Below are positions 30,205 through 41,915 of a stretch of 64,000 nt of DNA, one piece after another. The DNA is from Lacicoccus qingdaonensis (GTDB lineage Bacteria > Bacillota > Bacilli > Staphylococcales > Salinicoccaceae). Position numbers and translations under genes: made by a program. The notes below the pieces were generated by a model. That model was not told where the DNA came from and searched no databases. It saw nothing but the letters and a program-made list of their open reading frames with translations. The DNA is taken from NCBI RefSeq assembly GCF_900101075.1, contig NZ_FNFY01000009.1:20145-84144 (forward strand), written 5' to 3'. The stretch's first letter is position 1. Each line of letters starts with the position of its first letter.

Positions 30205-32784
30205 ATGGCAGATAACCAAGATAAGCTGCAGGAAATTAATATAAGTAAAACGATGCGTACATCTTTCCTGGATTATGCAATGAGTGTTATCGTTTCTCGT
30301 GCCCTGCCGGATGTCAGAGACGGTATGAAACCTGTACACCGCCGTATTCTTTACGGAATGTACGACAACGGTATGACCGCTGATAAACCTTATAAGAAAT
30401 CAGCGCGTATCGTCGGTGATGTAATGGGTAAATATCACCCGCACGGTGACTCATCAATCTATGAAGCGATGGTCCGCATGGCCCAGGACTTCAGTTACCG
30501 CTATCCCCTCGTGGACGGTCAGGGTAACTTTGGTTCGATGGACGGCGACGGTGCTGCGGCAATGCGTTATACAGAAGCGAAAATGAGCAAAATTTCCGCT
30601 GAACTGATGCGGGATATCAATAAGGATACAATTGACTATATCGACAATTACGACGGCAACGAGAGAGAACCTGCTGTGCTGCCGGCCCGTTTCCCGAACC
30701 TGCTTGTCAACGGTACAAGCGGTATCGCTGTCGGTATGGCTACAAATATTCCGCCGCACAATCTGATTGAAATCATTAATGCAGTGCTTGAAATTTCAAG
30801 AAATGACGAAGTGACATTGGCAGAACTGATGGAACATGTGCAGGGACCGGACTTCCCTACTGCAGGGCTCATCGTCGGCAAAAGCGGCATCCGCCGTGCA
30901 TATGAAACCGGCCGCGGTTCGGTCATGATGCGCGCAAGATGTGAAATTGAAATGATGAAAAACGGCAAAGAACGCATTGTCGTGTCGGAAATACCGTATC
31001 AGGTCAACAAAGCAAGACTGGTCGAGAAAATCGCCGAGCTTGCGAGAGATAAGAAGATTGAAGGCATTACGGATCTCAGAGATGAAACGAGCTTAAAAGA
31101 AGGCGTCAAAATCATCATAGAAATCCGTAAAGACAAAAATGCGAATGTCATTTTGAACAACCTTTATAAACAGACACCGCTTCAGACATCATTCGGCGTC
31201 AATATGCTGGCGCTTGTGAATGGTGAACCGGTCACCCTCGGCTTGAAAGAAGCACTCGTCCACTATCTGGATCACCAGAAAGTGGTCGTCAGACGCCGCA
31301 CAGAGTTCGATCTAAAACGTGCCCAGGACCGTGCGCATATTTTGGAAGGTCTGCGCACTGCTTTAGATCATATTGATGAAATCATTTCATTGATCCGCGG
31401 CTCCTCCAATGATGAAGAGGCGAAAAACGGGCTGATGACGAAATTCGAACTGTCCGACCGCCAGGCTCAGGCGATTTTGGATATGAGACTGCGCCGCCTG
31501 ACAGGACTTGAACGAGATAAGATTGAATCGGAATATACAGAAATTATGAAGACGATCGAAGAATTGAAAGCGATTCTTGCAAGTGAAGAACGTCTTCTGG
31601 ACATCATCCGTGAGGAACTGATAGAAATCAGAGACCGTTTCGGTGATGAGCGACGTACGGAGATCACAATCGGCAATATGTTTGATATTGAAGATGAAGA
31701 TCTGATTCCTGAAGAGCAGATTGTTGTCACACTGAGTCATAACAGTTACATCAAACGTCTGCCGTCATCGACATATCGTGCACAGCACCGCGGCGGCCGC
31801 GGCATACAGGGCATGAATACCGTCGAAGATGATTTCGTCAGCCAGCTTGTGGCGATGAGTACCCACGACTATATTCTGTTCTTTACGAATAAAGGCCGTG
31901 TATACAGGCTGAAAGGTTATGAAATCCCTGAGATGTCACGTCAATCGAAAGGTATGCCGATCGTCAATATGCTCGAAATTGATAAGGATGAAAAAATCAG
32001 TACCATCATCGGTGTGAAGGATAAAGATACAGAAGGTATGCATCTTGTCTTTGCAACGAAAAAAGGGATTGTCAAACGTTCTTCGCTGGATAATTTCGAC
32101 CGTATCAACAAAAACGGTAAAATTGCGATCACATTCAAAGAAGATGATGAATTGCTTGCAGTCAGATTGACAGACGGCTCCAAAGAAATCATTTTGGGTA
32201 CACAGAAAGGTTCACTCATCCGTTTTGAGGAAACTCAGATCAGAAATATGGGCAGAACAGCTGCCGGTGTCCGCGGTATCAGACTGCGCGGCGACGATGA
32301 AGTCATCGGCCTTGATGTACTGAGCGAAGATCAGGAGATACTGGTCGTCACTTCAAACGGTTACGGCAAACGGACTGTGGAGTCAGAATACCGCAGTGCA
32401 AACCGCGGCGGTATGGGTGTGAAGACTGCAAACCTGAATGACCGTATCGGTGATCTGGTGTATATCGGCTCTGTCAACGGCGATGAAGATCTGATGATTG
32501 TTACGGACTACGGTGTCATCATCCGACTGATCATGGAAGAAGTTTCTATGACTGGACGTAATACACAGGGTGTGCGTCTGATCCGTTTAGCGGATGAGCA
32601 GAATGTCGCGACAGTCGCCAAAGTGAAAGAAGAACTTGAAGAAGAGGACCTGACCCTTGATGACGATGAAAAGATAGAAAAACAGATTGAGGGCGAAATG
32701 GAAGAAAGACTCGATGAAGATGATCACGAGTTGAATGATGAAGTCGAAGCACCGCTCGACGATGAAGATCATCCGGAAGAATAA
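30205..32784 (+). CDS. gyrA: DNA gyrase subunit A
   Basis: An 859-residue breakage-reunion subunit. The catalytic Tyr lies in [12 protein letters not shown]. The quinolone-determining segment reads [17 protein letters not shown], with Ser and Glu at the usual resistance positions, so it looks wild type (fluoroquinolone-sensitive pattern). The GyrA box [13 protein letters not shown] motif is RGGRGIQG. The C-terminal beta-pinwheel is followed by a long acidic tail (last about 50 residues). GGAGG lies 9 nt before the ATG. Confidence 0.96.
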   Translation: MADNQDKLQEINISKTMRTSFLDYAMSVIVSRALPDVRDGMKPVHRRILYGMYDNGMTADKPYKKSARIVGDVMGKYHPHGDSSIYEAMVRMAQDFSYRYPLVDGQGNFGSMDGDGAAAMRYTEAKMSKISAELMRDINKDTIDYIDNYDGNEREPAVLPARFPNLLVNGTSGIAVGMATNIPPHNLIEIINAVLEISRNDEVTLAELMEHVQGPDFPTAGLIVGKSGIRRAYETGRGSVMMRARCEIEMMKNGKERIVVSEIPYQVNKARLVEKIAELARDKKIEGITDLRDETSLKEGVKIIIEIRKDKNANVILNNLYKQTPLQTSFGVNMLALVNGEPVTLGLKEALVHYLDHQKVVVRRRTEFDLKRAQDRAHILEGLRTALDHIDEIISLIRGSSNDEEAKNGLMTKFELSDRQAQAILDMRLRRLTGLERDKIESEYTEIMKTIEELKAILASEERLLDIIREELIEIRDRFGDERRTEITIGNMFDIEDEDLIPEEQIVVTLSHNSYIKRLPSSTYRAQHRGGRGIQGMNTVEDDFVSQLVAMSTHDYILFFTNKGRVYRLKGYEIPEMSRQSKGMPIVNMLEIDKDEKISTIIGVKDKDTEGMHLVFATKKGIVKRSSLDNFDRINKNGKIAITFKEDDELLAVRLTDGSKEIILGTQKGSLIRFEETQIRNMGRTAAGVRGIRLRGDDEVIGLDVLSEDQEILVVTSNGYGKRTVESEYRSANRGGMGVKTANLNDRIGDLVYIGSVNGDEDLMIVTDYGVIIRLIMEEVSMTGRNTQGVRLIRLADEQNVATVAKVKEELEEEDLTLDDDEKIEKQIEGEMEERLDEDDHELNDEVEAPLDDEDHPEE

Positions 32785-32793
32785 ATAACACTT

Positions 32794-32968
32794 CAGGGGC
32801 TGAGACATAAATATATCCAGAAAAAATAATCCGTACGTTAGCTTTCCTGGGGCATCGCGTAAGCCTTTAGTCTTACGCTGATGCTTTTCCCCAAGGAGTC
32901 TAACGTACGGATTTCATCTGTTCTGCATGAAATATAATCTTTTTTAAGGACCTATGTCCCAGCCCCTG
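32794..32968. repeat. 175-bp nested inverted repeat (three stacked stems)
   Basis: Outer arms CAGGGGCTGAGACATA (32794-32809) and TATGTCCCAGCCCCTG (32953-32968) differ at one position. Middle arms of 14 bp are perfect (32828-32841 with 32900-32913, AATCCGTACGTTAG). The inner arms combine GGGG with CCCC and CATCGCGTAAG with CTTACGCTGATG. The outer motif GGGCTGGGACATA resembles a short sequence found repeatedly between staphylococcal genes. It lies just past gyrA and may act as a bidirectional terminator, but it lacks a T run and is far longer than needed. Confidence 0.8.
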
Positions 32969-33081
32969 ATATTTATTTGGTCGGGAAAATATGCTCATTT
33001 GTACGGTTCAATACTTTTAAAAAATCTGTTTGTTTGATACGTGTTATCTGATTAATATAAGGAAAATAAGGGAGGGTTTAT

Positions 33082-34419
33082 ATGGAATTTACTATTTGGG
33101 ATGTTTTAATCGACTTCTCCATCATCTCAGGGCTGCTGCTTATGGGTGTTCTCTTGAGGGCGAAAATTGTTTTTATTCAAAGGACGTTTATGCCTGCCAG
33201 TATCATCGCTGGGATTTTAGGGTTGATTTTGGGACCCTATGCGCTTGATATTTTACCTTTTACAGAGTTGATCGGCTCTTATCCGGGCTTGTTGATCGCA
33301 TTTGTTTTTGCGGCGCTGCCATTCTCCACAGGCAAATTTAAAGTGAAGGAAGTTATCGGGAAAGTCGGCGGATTGTGGTCATACTCACAGACGATCATGT
33401 TATTGTTCTATGGTCTCGGCCTGTTATTCGCACTTGTCTTTCTGGCACCTTTTTTCTCTGATTTACATAATGGTTTCGGTCTTCTGCTGGCAGCCGGCTT
33501 TGTCGGCGGTCACAGTACAGCAGCGGCAGTCGGTGATGCGTTTGCCCAGCAGGGCTTTGAAGAAGCGACCTCGATCGCAATGACTTCAGCGACCGTCGGA
33601 GCACTGACGGCTATCAGTATCGGACTTGTCCTGATCAAACGCGCGGCAGCCAAAGGTCAGGCAAACTATATACAGGACTTTAAGCAGCTGCCTCATGGTT
33701 TACGCTCCGGCCTTTTACCCGACAGTGAATGGGATTCAATGGGTGAAGGCAAAGTTTCATCAATTGTCATCGATCCATTAATTTATCATGTCATGTTTAT
33801 CGTGATTGCGACAGGCATCGGTTATTACTTAAGCGTACTTGGTGAAGAGCTGATGCCGAATGTTGCAATTCCTGCATTCTCCCTCGCCTTTATCGTTGCT
33901 TTGCTCATCAGGCTGGCGATAGAAGCATTCGGTGCCGATAAATATCTTGATAAAGAAATATTTTCTAAAATCAGCGGCGGCGCAACAGATTATCTGGTTG
34001 CTTTCGGTATCGCATCGATCAACTTGACCGTTGTCGCACAAAATATGGTGCCATTCATCATTCTGATGATTTTTGGTATCGTTCTGGCGTATTCATTCTA
34101 CCGTTTCCTGTCCGGTTACTACTTCCAGGAAAACTGGTTTGAAAAAGGAATATTCACATTCGGCTGGATTACAGGTGCCGTGGCGATGGCCATCGCCCTC
34201 ATCAGAGTGGCCGATCCAAGGCAGGAAAGTGAAACACTGGATGATTTTGGGCTCGCCTATGTGCCGATTGCACCGGTTGAAATCGCGTTGATCACTTTTG
34301 GGCCGTTGTTTATAGCGAGCGGTCAGCACTGGCTTTTCGTCGTCATTACATTACTCATCACAATTGCGATTCTATTATTCTCATACAGCCAGGGCTGGAT
34401 TAAAAAATCACGCACATAA
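33082..34419 (+). CDS. GltS-type (ESS family) sodium/carboxylate symporter
   Basis: A 445-residue membrane protein with 10 or more membrane segments and two copies of the ESS-type hairpin loops. MPASIIAGILGLILGP near residue 35 and GGHSTAAAVGDAFAQQGFEEA near residue 137 are the family hallmarks. ESS carriers take up glutamate or related acids with Na+. A single gene with AGGGAGG before the ATG and a terminator after. A second, amber-interrupted relative lies at 61569-62981. Confidence 0.85.
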   Translation: MEFTIWDVLIDFSIISGLLLMGVLLRAKIVFIQRTFMPASIIAGILGLILGPYALDILPFTELIGSYPGLLIAFVFAALPFSTGKFKVKEVIGKVGGLWSYSQTIMLLFYGLGLLFALVFLAPFFSDLHNGFGLLLAAGFVGGHSTAAAVGDAFAQQGFEEATSIAMTSATVGALTAISIGLVLIKRAAAKGQANYIQDFKQLPHGLRSGLLPDSEWDSMGEGKVSSIVIDPLIYHVMFIVIATGIGYYLSVLGEELMPNVAIPAFSLAFIVALLIRLAIEAFGADKYLDKEIFSKISGGATDYLVAFGIASINLTVVAQNMVPFIILMIFGIVLAYSFYRFLSGYYFQENWFEKGIFTFGWITGAVAMAIALIRVADPRQESETLDDFGLAYVPIAPVEIALITFGPLFIASGQHWLFVVITLLITIAILLFSYSQGWIKKSRT

Positions 34420-34432
34420 TAAATGTATTTCC

Positions 34433-34466
34433 AGAAGAACGGTATTTGATATCGTTCTTCTTTTTT
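34433..34466 (+). terminator. Terminator of the GltS-type symporter gene
   Basis: AGAAGAACG pairs with CGTTCTTCT, followed by six T. Confidence 0.85.
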
Positions 34467-34482
34467 ATCCCTTTACAGTGGA

Positions 34483-34511
34483 TTGAAATCTTTTCATGAA
34501 AGCGCTATAAT
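34483..34511 (+). promoter_or_regulatory. hutP promoter with overlapping cre site
   Basis: The -35 TTGAAA (34483-34488), a 17-bp spacer and -10 TATAAT (34506-34511) make a near-consensus sigma-A promoter. TGAAAGCGCTATAA (34497-34510) matches the CcpA operator TGWAANCGNTNWCA at 13 of 14 positions and covers the -10, so catabolite repression of the hut genes is expected. Confidence 0.8.
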
Positions 34512-34558
34512 TAAGAGTAGACATTAGTTAACAGAAGATAAAAGAGGTAGACGGACCA

Positions 34559-35014
34559 ATGGCAAATGAACATTCATCAAATAAGGACAATGCGTTCGGC
34601 AAATTTGCCACACTCGTTGCTCTGACAGATAAAGAAACAGCACTCGGCATCTGTCCGCAGTTTGAATCTTATAAAGTGGTCACAGGTAAAGTGGGATCCA
34701 TGGATTTGAAGAAAGTCATTTCTTCAGTGGAAACGGCCGCAAAACGCGGTGACCTCATCCATCCGGATACATACCGTGAAACGCACGCCCTATACCATGC
34801 GATTGTTGAAGCGGCGGAAGGCGTGACCAGGGGCAAGTTGAGTGTCGGTGATATTATGCGTACAGTCGGGCTGTCATTCTCGGTAGTGAGAGGCAATCCA
34901 TATGGGGATGAGCGCGAAGGTGAATGGCTCGCAGTCTGTTTTTACGGAACGATCGGTGCGCCGATCAAAGGCAAGGAACACGAGACACTCGGTCTCGGTA
35001 TCAATCACATATAA
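34559..35014 (+). CDS. hutP: Hut operon positive regulator HutP
   Basis: A 151-residue RNA-binding antiterminator (FGKFATLVALTDKETALG ... GKVGSMDLKKVISSVETAAKR ... EREGEWLAVCFYGTIGAPIKG ... HETLGLGINHI). With histidine and Mg2+ it binds NAG triplets in the nascent mRNA and lets polymerase pass a terminator. The target RNA is visible directly downstream (35028-35079). Length and sequence match Bacillus HutP throughout. Confidence 0.94.
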   Translation: MANEHSSNKDNAFGKFATLVALTDKETALGICPQFESYKVVTGKVGSMDLKKVISSVETAAKRGDLIHPDTYRETHALYHAIVEAAEGVTRGKLSVGDIMRTVGLSFSVVRGNPYGDEREGEWLAVCFYGTIGAPIKGKEHETLGLGINHI

Positions 35015-35027
35015 AATATAATTGTCA

Positions 35028-35079
35028 TAGATATCAGTTAATAGAGACATTGTTACTTCGTGTAACTGTGTCTTTTTTT
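35028..35079 (+). promoter_or_regulatory. HutP-binding RNA triad and HutP-controlled terminator
   Basis: The sequence holds TAG (35028-35030), CAG (35035-35037) and TAG (35042-35044), each separated by exactly 4 nt. This is the NAG-N4-NAG-N4-NAG layout recognised by HutP. The stem AGACATTGTTAC with GTAACTGTGTCT follows at once (35045-35073), then a T run to 35079. Without histidine-loaded HutP, transcription should stop here before hutH. Confidence 0.88.
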
Positions 35080-35102
35080 AATGGAAAAAGGAGGAAAAGC
35101 GC

Positions 35103-36593
35103 ATGTCAATTTTAAAATTAACAGGGGAAAATCTGTCCATTGAATCCATAAAAGATTTCCTGGGAAATAGTGAATCGACAGTGGAAATCACGGATGCAGC
35201 CTATGAAAAATTGAAAGCATCACGGAAAATTGTTGAAAATATCATCGAAGAAGGCAAGACGGTTTACGGTATTACGACTGGTTTCGGGTTATTTTGCGAT
35301 GTGTTGATTTCGACAGAAAAGACGATTGATCTGCAGGCGAATCTGATCCGTTCCCACTGCTGCGGCATTGGAAAGCCATTTTCAGAGAATGCGGTGCTGG
35401 TGATGATGATTCTCCGACTAAATACGCTGGTCAAAGGTCATTCCGGTGTGACGACGGAACTTGCAGACCAGTTGAAGAAATATATCAATTACAAAATCAT
35501 ACCGAAAGTGCCTGAACAAGGTTCGCTCGGGGCGTCGGGGGACCTCGCCCCGCTGTCGCATATTGCGATTACATTGATGGGAGAAGGAGAAGTTTATTAC
35601 GAAGGGGAATTGAAAGAGACGGCCGAAGTGCTGGATGCACTCGGGATTGAACCGCTCGTGCTCCAGGCAAAAGAAGGGCTTGCTCTGATCAATGGCACGC
35701 AGCCGATGACCGCACAGGGGGTGCTGAACTATATTGAAGCGGAAAGTCTGATGGAAGCGTCGCTGTGGATAGCTTCCCTCACCCACCAGGCGCTTAACAG
35801 TATTACGGATGCATATAACCTCAACATCCATGCTTCAAGAGGATACGAAGAACAGATTTACGTGGCCGGGAAAATGCTTGAGTATCTGGAGGGGTCTGAA
35901 CTCACTACGCATCAGGGGGAAGTGCGCGTGCAGGATGCCTACTCCATCCGCTGCATTCCGCAGGTTCACGGCGCCTCGTTTCAGACATTGGTGTATGTAA
36001 AGGACAAGCTTGAAATCGAGATGAATGCGGCGAATGACAATCCGCTCATATTCAGCGAGGAAGAAGTATTTTCAGGAGGGAATTTCCACGGCCAGCCCAT
36101 TGCGATTGCAATGGATCTGCTTAAAATCGGTGCAGCAGAGATTGCCAATATCTCAGAACGCCGCATCGAGCGTCTTGTAAATCCGGCATTGAATGGGGAC
36201 TTGCCGGCGTTTTTAAGCCCGGAAGAAGGTCTGCAGTCCGGCGCGATGATTCTGCAGTATGCTGCTGCAAGTCTCGTTTCTGAAAATAAAACCCTCGCCC
36301 ACCCTGCGAGCGTCGATTCGATACCGTCTTCAGCGAACCAGGAAGATCATGTATCCATGGGGACCATCGGTGCGAGGCATGCGAGGGATATCATCGGCAA
36401 TATGAGAAATGTGCTGGCGGTCGAGCTGTTGATTGCACTGACTGCAGTTGAACTGAAGGGGAAAGAAAAGCTGTCGCCGAAAACACGGGAGAAATTTGAA
36501 GAATACAGAGAAATCGTCGATTTCATAGGACACGATCGTAATTTTAGTGATGATATAAAAATTTTATCAAGTAAACTGGAACGGGTTTATTGA
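35103..36593 (+). CDS. hutH: Histidine ammonia-lyase
   Basis: A 496-residue lyase that converts histidine to urocanate, the first step of histidine degradation. The MIO cofactor forms from the Ala-Ser-Gly in [14 protein letters not shown]. Other family segments are [25 protein letters not shown] and [12 protein letters not shown]. Ribosome site AAAGGAGG. It ends 7 bp inside the convergent LysR gene. Confidence 0.95.
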   Translation: MSILKLTGENLSIESIKDFLGNSESTVEITDAAYEKLKASRKIVENIIEEGKTVYGITTGFGLFCDVLISTEKTIDLQANLIRSHCCGIGKPFSENAVLVMMILRLNTLVKGHSGVTTELADQLKKYINYKIIPKVPEQGSLGASGDLAPLSHIAITLMGEGEVYYEGELKETAEVLDALGIEPLVLQAKEGLALINGTQPMTAQGVLNYIEAESLMEASLWIASLTHQALNSITDAYNLNIHASRGYEEQIYVAGKMLEYLEGSELTTHQGEVRVQDAYSIRCIPQVHGASFQTLVYVKDKLEIEMNAANDNPLIFSEEEVFSGGNFHGQPIAIAMDLLKIGAAEIANISERRIERLVNPALNGDLPAFLSPEEGLQSGAMILQYAAASLVSENKTLAHPASVDSIPSSANQEDHVSMGTIGARHARDIIGNMRNVLAVELLIALTAVELKGKEKLSPKTREKFEEYREIVDFIGHDRNFSDDIKILSSKLERVY

Positions 36594-37495
36594 TTCATAT
36601 TATTTAAAGGCGCTTTACCGAAATATTCAAGAACCAAATCTATGAATTCTTTTGTAAATGGGGATAAGTATCTCTTATTGTCATATGCCAGATAGACTGT
36701 TCTGAGAGTGACAGAGTCCTCGATTTCACAAATATGAATCTTATTGTGATCGAGTGATTCTGCGTATTTTTCGGGCATTATGGCGACGCCCAGTCCACTT
36801 TTAACAAAGTCAGAGACAAAATCAAAGCGGCCGATTTCAAATTTGATATTTGGTGTGATACCAAGTTTATTGAATGATTGAAGAATATCTTTACGTGTTT
36901 GGTATCCTTCATGAGAAATAATCAACTCCGCCTCCTTTAAGTCACGAATTTGTATGAACTTTTTATTTTTTAGAGGATTGTCTAAAGGTAATACAGCTAC
37001 AAGTTTTTCTTCATAAAGTGGGACGGATGTGATTGTTTTGTCGTTAATATACTGATTGGTGATTGCTACATGGACATCAAAATCTTCGAAGGCTTTGATG
37101 ATTTCTTCAATGCTAAGGACGGGTTCGAGTTCTATGAATACATCCGGATAGGACAGTTTATATGATTTGACCACCTGGGCAGTCCAATGTTTTGCACTTT
37201 CTATCAATCCTATCGAAAGATGCGGCGGTCCATTTTCTTTAAGTTTCAAGGCGGTGTCTTTTACCTGATTGAAATGCATGACGAGTTTTTTGGATTCATT
37301 GTAAAGAAGCTCACCTTCTTTGGTCAGCTGGATATTACGGTGAGAACGGTCGATGAGCTTGAACCCTATTTCATCTTCTAAACGTTTTATGGATGTGCTG
37401 AGTGAAGGCTGTGATATGTGAAGTGCATAGGCAGCAGCTGTAAATGATGCTTTTTCGATGACGGTTACAAAATGCATCAATTGATTAATTTGCAT
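36587..37495 (-). CDS. LysR-family transcriptional regulator
   Basis: A 302-residue LysR regulator: winged helix-turn-helix at the N-terminus ([27 protein letters not shown]) and a periplasmic-binding-like effector domain. ATG at 37495 is chosen because AAGGATG is at a normal distance. It lies inside the hut cluster, divergent from the YjiH-hutU-hutI genes and convergent with hutH, so it probably senses urocanate, histidine or a downstream product (inference). Confidence 0.88.
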   Translation of the reverse strand: MQINQLMHFVTVIEKASFTAAAYALHISQPSLSTSIKRLEDEIGFKLIDRSHRNIQLTKEGELLYNESKKLVMHFNQVKDTALKLKENGPPHLSIGLIESAKHWTAQVVKSYKLSYPDVFIELEPVLSIEEIIKAFEDFDVHVAITNQYINDKTITSVPLYEEKLVAVLPLDNPLKNKKFIQIRDLKEAELIISHEGYQTRKDILQSFNKLGITPNIKFEIGRFDFVSDFVKSGLGVAIMPEKYAESLDHNKIHICEIEDSVTLRTVYLAYDNKRYLSPFTKEFIDLVLEYFGKAPLNNMNQ

Positions 37496-37632
37496 GTTTA
37501 TCATCCTTTTTATAAATGTTATTTACTATTATCTCGCAACTTCCAATCGTATTATAACTAAAAGCTATCAAGTCATTGAATATAGGTATTTGTATTTTAT
37601 ATATTCACACCATAAAATTAAACTCATAGAGA

Positions 37633-37646
37633 TGTAAACGCTTTCT
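37633..37646 (+). promoter_or_regulatory. cre-like site upstream of the YjiH-hutUI operon
   Basis: TGTAAACGCTTTCT matches TGWAANCGNTNWCA at 13 of 14 positions. It lies 27 bp before the first gene, where CcpA would repress it in the presence of preferred sugars. Confidence 0.65.
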
Positions 37647-37672
37647 AAAAGTGAGTACAAAGGGGTGAAATT

Positions 37673-38995
37673 TTGACATACGTAACAAAAGGGGAAATGA
37701 AAAAGCAGAAAGGAAAAAGTATGTGGCGCTTTTTCCTTTACAGTGCGATAGGAATTATCATGTTTTTTATTCCCGTAACACTGTTTGGTGAGAGCTCTAT
37801 ACTGTTAGATCATTTTGTCACATTTGTAGGCAATGTTTTTGGAGATTCCATTAAATATTATACATTACTCGTAATCATAGCTGGAGCGATTTATCCTTTC
37901 ATAACAAAAGAGTGGAATAAAAGTCTGATTGAAATTGTTATTACATTCTTCAAGATTGCAGGTGTTGCCGTTGGTGTCATGGTGGTATTTCAGATTGGCC
38001 CGGCTTTTGTTCTTAGAGAAGATATCGGACCATTTCTGTTCAATTCACTCGCAGTCAATCTTAGTATATTGATCCCTGTCGGCGGCGCTGTTTTAGGTCT
38101 GCTGGTGGGCTACGGCATGCTTGTATTTATAGGTGTCATTATGGAACCTGTCATGAGACCGTTATTTAAAACACCAGGAAAATCTGCTGTGGATGCTGTA
38201 GCATCATTCGTTGGAAGTTATTCAATAGGACTGCTGATTACGAACCGGGTGTATAAAGACGGGCAGTACAGCAGAAAAGAAGCAATGATTATCGCGACCG
38301 GTTTCTCGACTGTTTCTGCAACGTTCATGATTGTGGTTGCAAGGACATTGGACTTGATGGATCACTGGAATTTATACTTCTGGACTACTCTTATTGTGAC
38401 ATTTGCCGTCACCGCAATATCAGTCAGAATACCTCCGCTTCGGACAGAAGAAGACTATTACTATGAAGGAGTAGATAATACCGAGAAAGAGAGTTTCGAA
38501 GGAACCCGGTTTGAATATGCGTGGTTTAAAGCAAAACAGCAATCTTTTGAAAGCGAACGTCTGTGGAAAAATATTGCTGAGAATTTAAGGGACGCTTTTA
38601 AAATGACAATGACTGTTGTACCAACAATACTTTCAATTGGTTTGCTGGGGATGATAATAGTCGAGTTTACGCCTCTCATTTCATGGGCATCATACATCTT
38701 CTACCCGGTACTTTATTTGTTCCCGCTCGACAATATTTCATTGCTGGCCGAAGCGGTTACAGTATCGATCATTGAAATGTTTCTGCCGTCCTTGCTGGTA
38801 GTTGATGCTGCTATAGAACTTAGGTTCATTACAGCAGTTTTATCGATTTCATGCATCATCTTCTTTTCAGCGGTGGTGCCTTGTATTCTGGCTACAGATA
38901 TAAACATGAAAATATGGAAGATGGTAGCTGTTTGGTTCATCAGAGCAGTACTGTCCTTGTTGATTGTAACACCCATTGCATTACTGATATTTTAA
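37673..38995 (+). CDS. YjiH-like membrane protein with gate domains, probable histidine-pathway permease
   Basis: A 440-residue membrane protein with about 10 hydrophobic segments and two nucleoside-recognition (gate) regions, of the YjiH type. It starts at TTG (37673) with AGGGGTGA upstream; an in-frame ATG eight codons later is possible. It stands at the head of the hutU-hutI transcript, 14 bp before hutU, so import of histidine, urocanate or export of an end product is likely. No assay-based role is known to me. Confidence 0.75.
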   Translation: MTYVTKGEMKKQKGKSMWRFFLYSAIGIIMFFIPVTLFGESSILLDHFVTFVGNVFGDSIKYYTLLVIIAGAIYPFITKEWNKSLIEIVITFFKIAGVAVGVMVVFQIGPAFVLREDIGPFLFNSLAVNLSILIPVGGAVLGLLVGYGMLVFIGVIMEPVMRPLFKTPGKSAVDAVASFVGSYSIGLLITNRVYKDGQYSRKEAMIIATGFSTVSATFMIVVARTLDLMDHWNLYFWTTLIVTFAVTAISVRIPPLRTEEDYYYEGVDNTEKESFEGTRFEYAWFKAKQQSFESERLWKNIAENLRDAFKMTMTVVPTILSIGLLGMIIVEFTPLISWASYIFYPVLYLFPLDNISLLAEAVTVSIIEMFLPSLLVVDAAIELRFITAVLSISCIIFFSAVVPCILATDINMKIWKMVAVWFIRAVLSLLIVTPIALLIF

Positions 38996-39009
38996 AAGGA
39001 GTGGATAAT

Positions 39010-40668
39010 ATGTCTAGAAAAATTACTGCTAAAAAAGGTTTGGAAATTGAATGTAAAGGCTGGGAACAGGAAGCGGCGCTCCGTATGTTATATAACAACC
39101 TGGATCCGGAAGTGGCGGAACGGCCTGAAGACCTTGTCGTATACGGGGGGATCGGCAAGGCGGCGCGTAACTGGGAATCGTTTGAAGCGATTGAAAATAC
39201 GCTGCGTAAACTGGAAAAAGATGAAACAATGTTGATTCAGTCGGGCAAGCCGGTGGCGGTTTTTAAGACGCATGATGAAGCGCCGAGGGTTTTATTATCG
39301 AACTCGGTTCTCGTACCGAAGTGGGCAGACTGGGAGCATTTCAACGAACTCGATAAAAAAGGCTTGATGATGTACGGCCAGATGACTGCGGGTTCATGGA
39401 TCTATATCGGCTCACAGGGAATTGTCCAGGGGACTTATGAAACGTTTGCGGAACTTGCCAACCAGAATTATGACGGGTCGCTTAAGGGAACGATAACTCT
39501 GACGGCAGGGCTCGGCGGCATGGGCGGCGCTCAGCCATTAGCTGTGACGATGAACGAAGGTGTCGCAATCTGTGTGGAAGTGGATGAATCACGGATAGAT
39601 AAACGTCTGGAAACGAAGTATCTGGATGTAAAGGCTTATTCTCTAGATGAAGCGAAACAGATGGCTGAAGAGGCACGGGATGCAGGTAAAGCGTTATCCA
39701 TCGGACTGCTTGGCAATGCGGCGAAAGTCCTGCCTGAAATTCTTGAGAGTGATCTTAAAATCAATATCGTCACAGACCAGACGTCCGCCCATGACCCGCT
39801 GAACGGTTATGTACCGGAAGGTTATTCACTGGAGGCTGCTGCTGAACTGCGCGAAGCGAATCCGGTGGAGTACGTCAAACTGTCGTCTGCTTCAATGGCG
39901 AAGCATGTGGATGCGATGCTTGAATTTAAAGATGCCGGTGCCGTCGTCTTCGACTATGGTAATAATATCCGCCAGGTTGCTTTCGATGAAGGAGTAGAAA
40001 ATGCTTTTGATTTTCCGGGGTTCGTTCCGGCGTATATCAGACCTTTATTTTGTGAAGGGATGGGACCATTCCGCTTTGCAGCACTGAGCGGAGATCCGAA
40101 GGATATTGAAGTGGCCGATAAAAAGATGCGGGAACTGTTTCCCGAGAACGAAAAGTTATTGCGCTGGCTGGATATGGCGAGTGAGAAGATTGCATTCCAG
40201 GGGCTGCCGTCCCGTATCGCCTGGCTCGGTTACGGTGAGCGCGCGAAGATGGGGCTCGCTCTGAATGAACTCGTTGCGAGCGGTGAGATTTCAGCGCCGG
40301 TCGTCATCGGACGTGATCATCTGGATTCCGGTTCCGTTGCGAGCCCGAACCGTGAAACGGAAAGCATGAAGGACGGCAGTGACGCAGTCGGTGACTGGGC
40401 GATTTTAAATGCTCTCGTCAATACCGCAGCCGGCGGTTCATGGATCAGTGTGCATCACGGCGGCGGTGTCGGTATGGGTTATTCACTGCATGCCGGTATG
40501 GTCGTTGTTGCTGACGGGACTGAAAATGCAGCCCGCCGTCTGAAACGTGTGCTGACGTCGGATCCGGGCATGGGCGTTGCGCGTCATGCGGATGCCGGAT
40601 ATGAAATCGCAGTTGATACAGCGAAAGAACGCGGCGTAAATATTCCAATGCTGGAGGAGAATGAATAA
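39010..40668 (+). CDS. hutU: Urocanate hydratase
   Basis: A 552-residue enzyme that binds NAD+ tightly and turns urocanate into imidazolone propionate. Family segments are [32 protein letters not shown], the NAD-site region [21 protein letters not shown] and the C-terminal [14 protein letters not shown] at 39010 has AAAGGAGTG upstream; longer in-frame versions run into the preceding gene. Overlaps hutI by 1 bp. Confidence 0.95.
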   Translation: MSRKITAKKGLEIECKGWEQEAALRMLYNNLDPEVAERPEDLVVYGGIGKAARNWESFEAIENTLRKLEKDETMLIQSGKPVAVFKTHDEAPRVLLSNSVLVPKWADWEHFNELDKKGLMMYGQMTAGSWIYIGSQGIVQGTYETFAELANQNYDGSLKGTITLTAGLGGMGGAQPLAVTMNEGVAICVEVDESRIDKRLETKYLDVKAYSLDEAKQMAEEARDAGKALSIGLLGNAAKVLPEILESDLKINIVTDQTSAHDPLNGYVPEGYSLEAAAELREANPVEYVKLSSASMAKHVDAMLEFKDAGAVVFDYGNNIRQVAFDEGVENAFDFPGFVPAYIRPLFCEGMGPFRFAALSGDPKDIEVADKKMRELFPENEKLLRWLDMASEKIAFQGLPSRIAWLGYGERAKMGLALNELVASGEISAPVVIGRDHLDSGSVASPNRETESMKDGSDAVGDWAILNALVNTAAGGSWISVHHGGGVGMGYSLHAGMVVVADGTENAARRLKRVLTSDPGMGVARHADAGYEIAVDTAKERGVNIPMLEENE

Positions 40669-41903
40669 TGAATGATGTGATGATTAAAAATATAAAATCT
40701 TTAATATTGCCTAAGAAGTCGGATAAGCCTTTAAAAGGCAAAGAGATGGATGAACTGAAGATTGTCGATGATGCTGTGATTGTTGTGAAGGACGGCAAGG
40801 TCGTCTATGCAGGTGAAAAGACGGATGAGTACGAAGCATCTGAAGTGATTGATGCAGAAGGCAAGATTGCCTCCCCTGCCCTCGTTGAGCCGCACACGCA
40901 TGTGGTGCACGGCGGATCGCGCGAACATGAAATGTCGTTGAAGCGCCAGGGAGTCGACTACTTGAAGATTTTGGAACAGGGCGGCGGCATTTTAAATACT
41001 GTGGAACAGACAAGAAAGGCCGCGTTTGACGAGCTGCTTGAAAAAGCGTCAGTGAACATTACACGGATGATCCAGCACGGTGTTTTGACTGTTGAAAGTA
41101 AGAGCGGCTATGGACTGGATAAGGAAAATGAACTGAAACAGCTGAAAGTGTCGAAGGCACTGGAAGAAAAATTTCCGATTACGATGCGTCATACTTATCT
41201 CGGCCCGCATGCGATTCCTAAAGGTCGTGAGGCCGGTGAATTTATGGAAGAGATGATCGAGCTGCTGGATGATGCCAAAGAATATGCGGATTTTGCGGAT
41301 GTCTTCACTGAGACAGGTGTATTTTCAGTCGAGGAATCCAGGAAATACATGGAAGCGGCACGTGAGAAAGGTTTTCGCGTAAAGATTCATGCGGATGAAA
41401 TCGATCCGCTCGGCGGACTCGAACTTGCGATTGAACAAAAAGCGGTCAGTGCCGATCATCTGGTGGCAGCAAGTGAGGAAGGCAAAAAGCAGCTGGCTGA
41501 TTCGGATACAGTGGCGGTATTATTGCCGGGGACGACGTTTTATTTGGGCAAAAATGAATTTGCCGATGCCCGCGGCATGATTGAGGGCGGCGGTGCTGTG
41601 AGTCTGGCCACCGACTATAATCCGGGCAGTTGTGTCACCGATAATCTGCAGATGATTATGGCGATTGCAGCATTGAAGCTGAAGATGACGCCGAACGAAA
41701 TCTGGAACGCGGTGACTGTCAATGCGGCGCATGCGATTGATGCGGCAGACCGTGGTACGCTTGAAGCGGGTGATGATGCGAATATCGTGATTTGGGATGC
41801 GCCGAATCATGAGTACATTCCCTATCACTACGGCGTCAACCACGCATACAAAGTAATTGCGGATGGCAAGCTGCTGTATGAGAGACCGGGACTGAAGTTT
41901 TAG
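40668..41903 (+). CDS. hutI: Imidazolonepropionase
   Basis: A 411-residue amidohydrolase that opens the imidazolone ring to give formiminoglutamate. Metal ligands are in [17 protein letters not shown] and [10 protein letters not shown], with [11 protein letters not shown] and ATDYNPGSC further on. It is the last gene of the cluster. No hutG or other gene for formiminoglutamate hydrolysis is in the window, so the last step must be encoded elsewhere. Confidence 0.95.
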   Translation: MNDVMIKNIKSLILPKKSDKPLKGKEMDELKIVDDAVIVVKDGKVVYAGEKTDEYEASEVIDAEGKIASPALVEPHTHVVHGGSREHEMSLKRQGVDYLKILEQGGGILNTVEQTRKAAFDELLEKASVNITRMIQHGVLTVESKSGYGLDKENELKQLKVSKALEEKFPITMRHTYLGPHAIPKGREAGEFMEEMIELLDDAKEYADFADVFTETGVFSVEESRKYMEAAREKGFRVKIHADEIDPLGGLELAIEQKAVSADHLVAASEEGKKQLADSDTVAVLLPGTTFYLGKNEFADARGMIEGGGAVSLATDYNPGSCVTDNLQMIMAIAALKLKMTPNEIWNAVTVNAAHAIDAADRGTLEAGDDANIVIWDAPNHEYIPYHYGVNHAYKVIADGKLLYERPGLKF

Positions 41904-41915
41904 TTTTGGCTCTCG

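Noticed and set aside
30205..32784. Quinolone-resistance change in gyrA
   Set aside because: The determining region has the usual Ser and Glu residues of sensitive strains.
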